Assembly (NCBI GenBank): GCA_026225435.1
Contig: JAMFST010000066.1
Span: 1 to 8,471 of the forward strand
DNA: 8,471 nt
Reading direction: 5' to 3'
Origin: Labilithrix luteola
Lineage (GTDB): Bacteria > Myxococcota_A > Polyangia > Polyangiales > Polyangiaceae
Shown here: positions 6,561 through 8,471 of the stretch, one piece after another
Numbering within the stretch: position 1 is the stretch's first letter
How the letters are laid out: every line of letters starts with the position of its first letter
Made by a program: the position numbers and the translations under genes
The notes under the pieces: generated by a model
Seen by the model: only the letters and a program-made list of their open reading frames with translations
Database searches by the model: none
Told to the model about the DNA's origin: nothing

Positions 6561-8084
6561 CTCGGCGAGATCGAAGGTGTCGGTCGGCACCTTCACCGCG
6601 CGGTACGTCGACTCCTGGTTGTGCTCGTAGGTGATGTCGAGAAGGTCGTTCCCCTTGTCGTCCACCTCGGTCACGTCGACGAAGGTGTCCGGCGCCAGGC
6701 CCCAGGAGATCAGGTTGGAGCCGTCGGTGTAGCGGCGGAAGCTGCCCATCGCCTCGCTCCAGGTGGTGTTCTCGTACTGCCAGACCATCGAGGCGGTGCC
6801 CGCGGTGGTGTCGATGGCGTACTCGATGCCGCGCGCCTTGCCACCCAGGTTGGTGTGGTCGTCGAAGACGGACACGTCGCCGTTCGCCTGGAAGCGCGCG
6901 TCGTGCTGGCTGTCGATTCCCCCCTCCGGATCGTTGGCGAACGTGAGGATCTGCTCGCCGTCCTTGCCGTAGATGGTGCCGCCCATCTTCCACAGGATCT
7001 TGCCGCTCGGCTTGTCGATGTAGAACACCGCGCTGGTGGCGCGGCTGGAGATGAGCACGTTGCCGCTCGCGTCCTGGTCGATGGAGTTGAAGTGGTAGAC
7101 GTCGACCACGTTCACGCCGTTGACCGTGTTCACGTTGACCCCGTTCTTGGTCGTCTCCTTCACCGGGTCGATGTGATCGCTCGCCTTCCAGCTCCACACG
7201 AGCGCGCCGGTGGGGTCGAGCTCCTCGGCGGTGCAGTCGGCGACGTTCTCGTTGGTTCCGTAGCTCGCCAGGCCCGTGAGGTCGACACCGCTGGTGATGA
7301 CGTAGCTGAAGACCATCACGTCGCCGTTGGGGAGCATGTGCAGCTCGTGCTCGTCCATGGGGCCGCCGCTGGCCTGGATGCTGGTGGTGGTCCAGGGGTC
7401 GAGGCGCTGCTCGGTGTAGCTGGCGGTCGGATCCGAGCCGTAGTCCCCGAGCGTCGGCACGTAGGAGAGGGTGCCGTTGGGCTGCCAGTCGATGTTCATC
7501 ACGCCGACCGTGGTGGACACGCGCCGGTACCAGACGGGCGTGCCGCTGGTGTCGAGGATCATGGCGAAGCCGCTCTCACCGGTCACGGGGAAGACGTTCC
7601 CGAGGAGGTAGTAGCCGGGCGTGCGCGTCCCCTGGTCCGGGTGGTCGGCGAAGGTGAAGGCGGGGAAATCGTGCGGCAGGCAGCGCAGCCAGTAGCTCTG
7701 CGTCACCGAGCCTTCCGTCGCCTGGATGATCACCGGATCATCTTCGGCGAGGGTCATGGCGATCGCCTGCCCGGTGCTCGCCACCGTCGTCGTCGGGGTG
7801 ATGACGTTCACCGTCGCGCCGCTCACCGCGCCCGTCGTGAGCGTCGTCGGGTTGGCCCCGGCCTGGCACGGCATGACGTAGTCGTGCGTCGTCGAGACGA
7901 AGGGCGGCGACAGCGTGAGCGAGGTCACGGCGAGCGAGGTGAGCAGCGGCGGAGTCGAGGCGGAGTTCTCCGCCGCGACCGGCGAGACCGAATCGGAGGA
8001 GGACGACGAGCAGCCGACCCCGGCGGCGACCAGTGCCAGAAGAGGGAAGCGAAGCCGCGACGAGAGCGAGCCGAGTTCGAGCAT
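6534..8084 (-). CDS. Arylsulfotransferase-family lipoprotein with N-terminal cadherin-like domain
   Basis: This 516-residue protein has a basic, hydrophobic signal ending in GVGC (Cys25), then a Ser-rich linker. Residues about 47-136 match a bacterial cadherin-like beta-sandwich domain (LTSLAV, TLSPPF, THDYV), with Cys73 and Cys135 placed to form a disulfide. The rest, about 150-500, resembles the arylsulfotransferase (ASST) beta-propeller family: DEHELHMLPNGD at 244-255, YHFNSIDQD at 330-338, LISSR at 344-348, ILWKMGG at 363-369 and QHDARFQANGD at 393-403. His249, His331, Arg348 and His394 are candidates for the conserved ASST active-site His/Arg set; in E. coli ASST a histidine carries the sulfate. 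A sulfate transfer role outside the cytoplasm is therefore possible, though many family members are uncharacterised. ATG at 8084 has no close Shine-Dalgarno; GAGG lies 13 nt before it. It follows the partial membrane-protein gene by 63 bp on the same strand. Confidence 0.85.
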   Translation of the reverse strand: MLELGSLSSRLRFPLLALVAAGVGCSSSSSDSVSPVAAENSASTPPLLTSLAVTSLTLSPPFVSTTHDYVMPCQAGANPTTLTTGAVSGATVNVITPTTTVASTGQAIAMTLAEDDPVIIQATEGSVTQSYWLRCLPHDFPAFTFADHPDQGTRTPGYYLLGNVFPVTGESGFAMILDTSGTPVWYRRVSTTVGVMNIDWQPNGTLSYVPTLGDYGSDPTASYTEQRLDPWTTTSIQASGGPMDEHELHMLPNGDVMVFSYVITSGVDLTGLASYGTNENVADCTAEELDPTGALVWSWKASDHIDPVKETTKNGVNVNTVNGVNVVDVYHFNSIDQDASGNVLISSRATSAVFYIDKPSGKILWKMGGTIYGKDGEQILTFANDPEGGIDSQHDARFQANGDVSVFDDHTNLGGKARGIEYAIDTTAGTASMVWQYENTTWSEAMGSFRRYTDGSNLISWGLAPDTFVDVTEVDDKGNDLLDITYEHNQESTYRAVKVPTDTFDLAELRATAGHP

Positions 8085-8147
8085 CGCGCGATATGTGCCT
8101 CGCCTGCTTTCCGTACGGTCATCGACAAACCAAACAGCGGAGTAACT

Positions 8148-8471
8148 TTACGGCGCGTTGAGCCTGGCGCGACTTCGCGAGCTGAAGAGCACGAGCGCAG
8201 CGGCGAGGAGCGCGAAGAGCGCCTGCACGACAACGATGCGTGCCAGGCCGGGCGGTGAGGCGCGCAGATCCATCTCGCCGCTCGCGGGGACGACGACGGT
8301 GAAGGGCATGGCGACCTCGAATTCGCGCGCCGCGGGGAAGAGCCGCTCGCCGTTCATCGTCCAGTAGCTCGAGGGGTTCATGTTGAGCGTCAGCGTGTCG
8401 CCCGGCTTCCCGCGCAGCACGATGTGATCGGGCCCCCAGCTAACCACCTGCGCGCCGGGGAGCTCGCCGAC
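8148..8471 (-). CDS. C-terminal end of a second YfhO-like membrane protein, 5' end outside window
   Basis: The reading frame is open from the right edge to the TAA at 8148. It encodes 107 residues beginning VGELPG, so an apparent start at 8447 (GTG) is internal. The segment aligns along its length with the C-terminal domain and last membrane helix of the 4836-6560 product (WSPNHVVL against WGPDHIVL; both have NPSSYW, RLFPAAREFE and TVVVPASG), at about 60% identity. The last 20 or so residues form one hydrophobic helix and a basic tail (SSRSRARLNAP). The whole protein is presumably a full paralogue with the same topology. It lies 63 bp upstream of the sulfotransferase-like gene on the same strand and may be co-transcribed with it. 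Confidence 0.85.
   Translation of the reverse strand, partial: VGELPGAQVVSWGPDHIVLRGKPGDTLTLNMNPSSYWTMNGERLFPAAREFEVAMPFTVVVPASGEMDLRASPPGLARIVVVQALFALLAAALVLFSSRSRARLNAP
8163..8468 (-). repeat. Diverged inverted repeat, copy 2
   Basis: This is the counterpart of 6228-6533 in the opposite orientation, about 1.6 kb away, with the sulfotransferase-like gene between them. How far the similarity extends beyond the right edge cannot be seen here. Confidence 0.8.

Noticed and set aside
8111..8118. Perfect palindrome CCGTACGG upstream of the sulfotransferase-like gene
   Set aside because: Eight-base palindromes are common by chance in GC-rich DNA, and nothing else marks it as a site.
6621..8258. 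545-residue open frame on the plus strand
   Set aside because: It is antisense to the arylsulfotransferase-family gene and has shadow composition (Val/Gly/His/Arg-rich).
4836..8471. The inverted paralogous genes as ends of a transposon or composite element
   Set aside because: The repeats are coding, diverged to about 60% identity, and no transposase, terminal inverted repeat or target duplication is visible.

Overview
The window looks like chromosomal DNA from a large-genome, high-GC, Gram-negative predatory or saprophytic bacterium, most likely Myxococcota (Polyangia-like) or a related deltaproteobacterial lineage. The evidence is strong GC bias at third codon positions, several lipoprotein signal peptides, a secreted protein with six copies of the Myxococcus-type cysteine-rich repeat (CGDG...CDDGN...GC...C) joined to a fibro-slime-type domain, and loosely packed genes. 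There are no rRNA or tRNA genes, CRISPR array, transposase or phage genes.

Left part (1-2515, minus strand). A large secreted or lipid-anchored Cys-rich fibro-slime protein runs off the left edge. Its signal-peptide start and its body are in different frames, separated at a run of seven G on the coding strand right after the lipobox-like cysteine. Behind it lies a small TalC/FSA-family transaldolase in the same direction. The 125-bp gap between them holds two perfect inverted repeats.

Middle (2630-6560, plus strand). Divergent from the transaldolase are a GH5 (mannanase/cellulase-like) lipoprotein, a Tat-exported aldo/keto reductase lipoprotein 44 bp further on, and a polytopic YfhO-like (GT-C-like) membrane protein 59 bp after that. 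The GH5 and reductase genes are probably co-transcribed and suggest cell-surface or periplasmic processing of plant- or microbe-derived polysaccharide.

Right part (6534-8471, minus strand). An arylsulfotransferase-family lipoprotein with an N-terminal cadherin-like beta-sandwich domain converges on the membrane-protein gene, and their 3' ends overlap by 27 bp. Upstream of it, running off the right edge, is the C-terminal end of a second membrane protein that is a clear paralogue of the 4836-6560 product (about 60% identical by hand count over about 100 residues). Two paralogous membrane-protein genes in opposite orientation therefore flank the sulfotransferase-like gene.

Overall this is an envelope and secretion-focused accessory stretch: four of the seven products carry lipoprotein-type signals, two are membrane proteins, and only the transaldolase is cytoplasmic. 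The observations most worth a second look are the poly-G frameshift and the inverted paralogue arrangement. I see no convincing defence or otherwise wholly new system.
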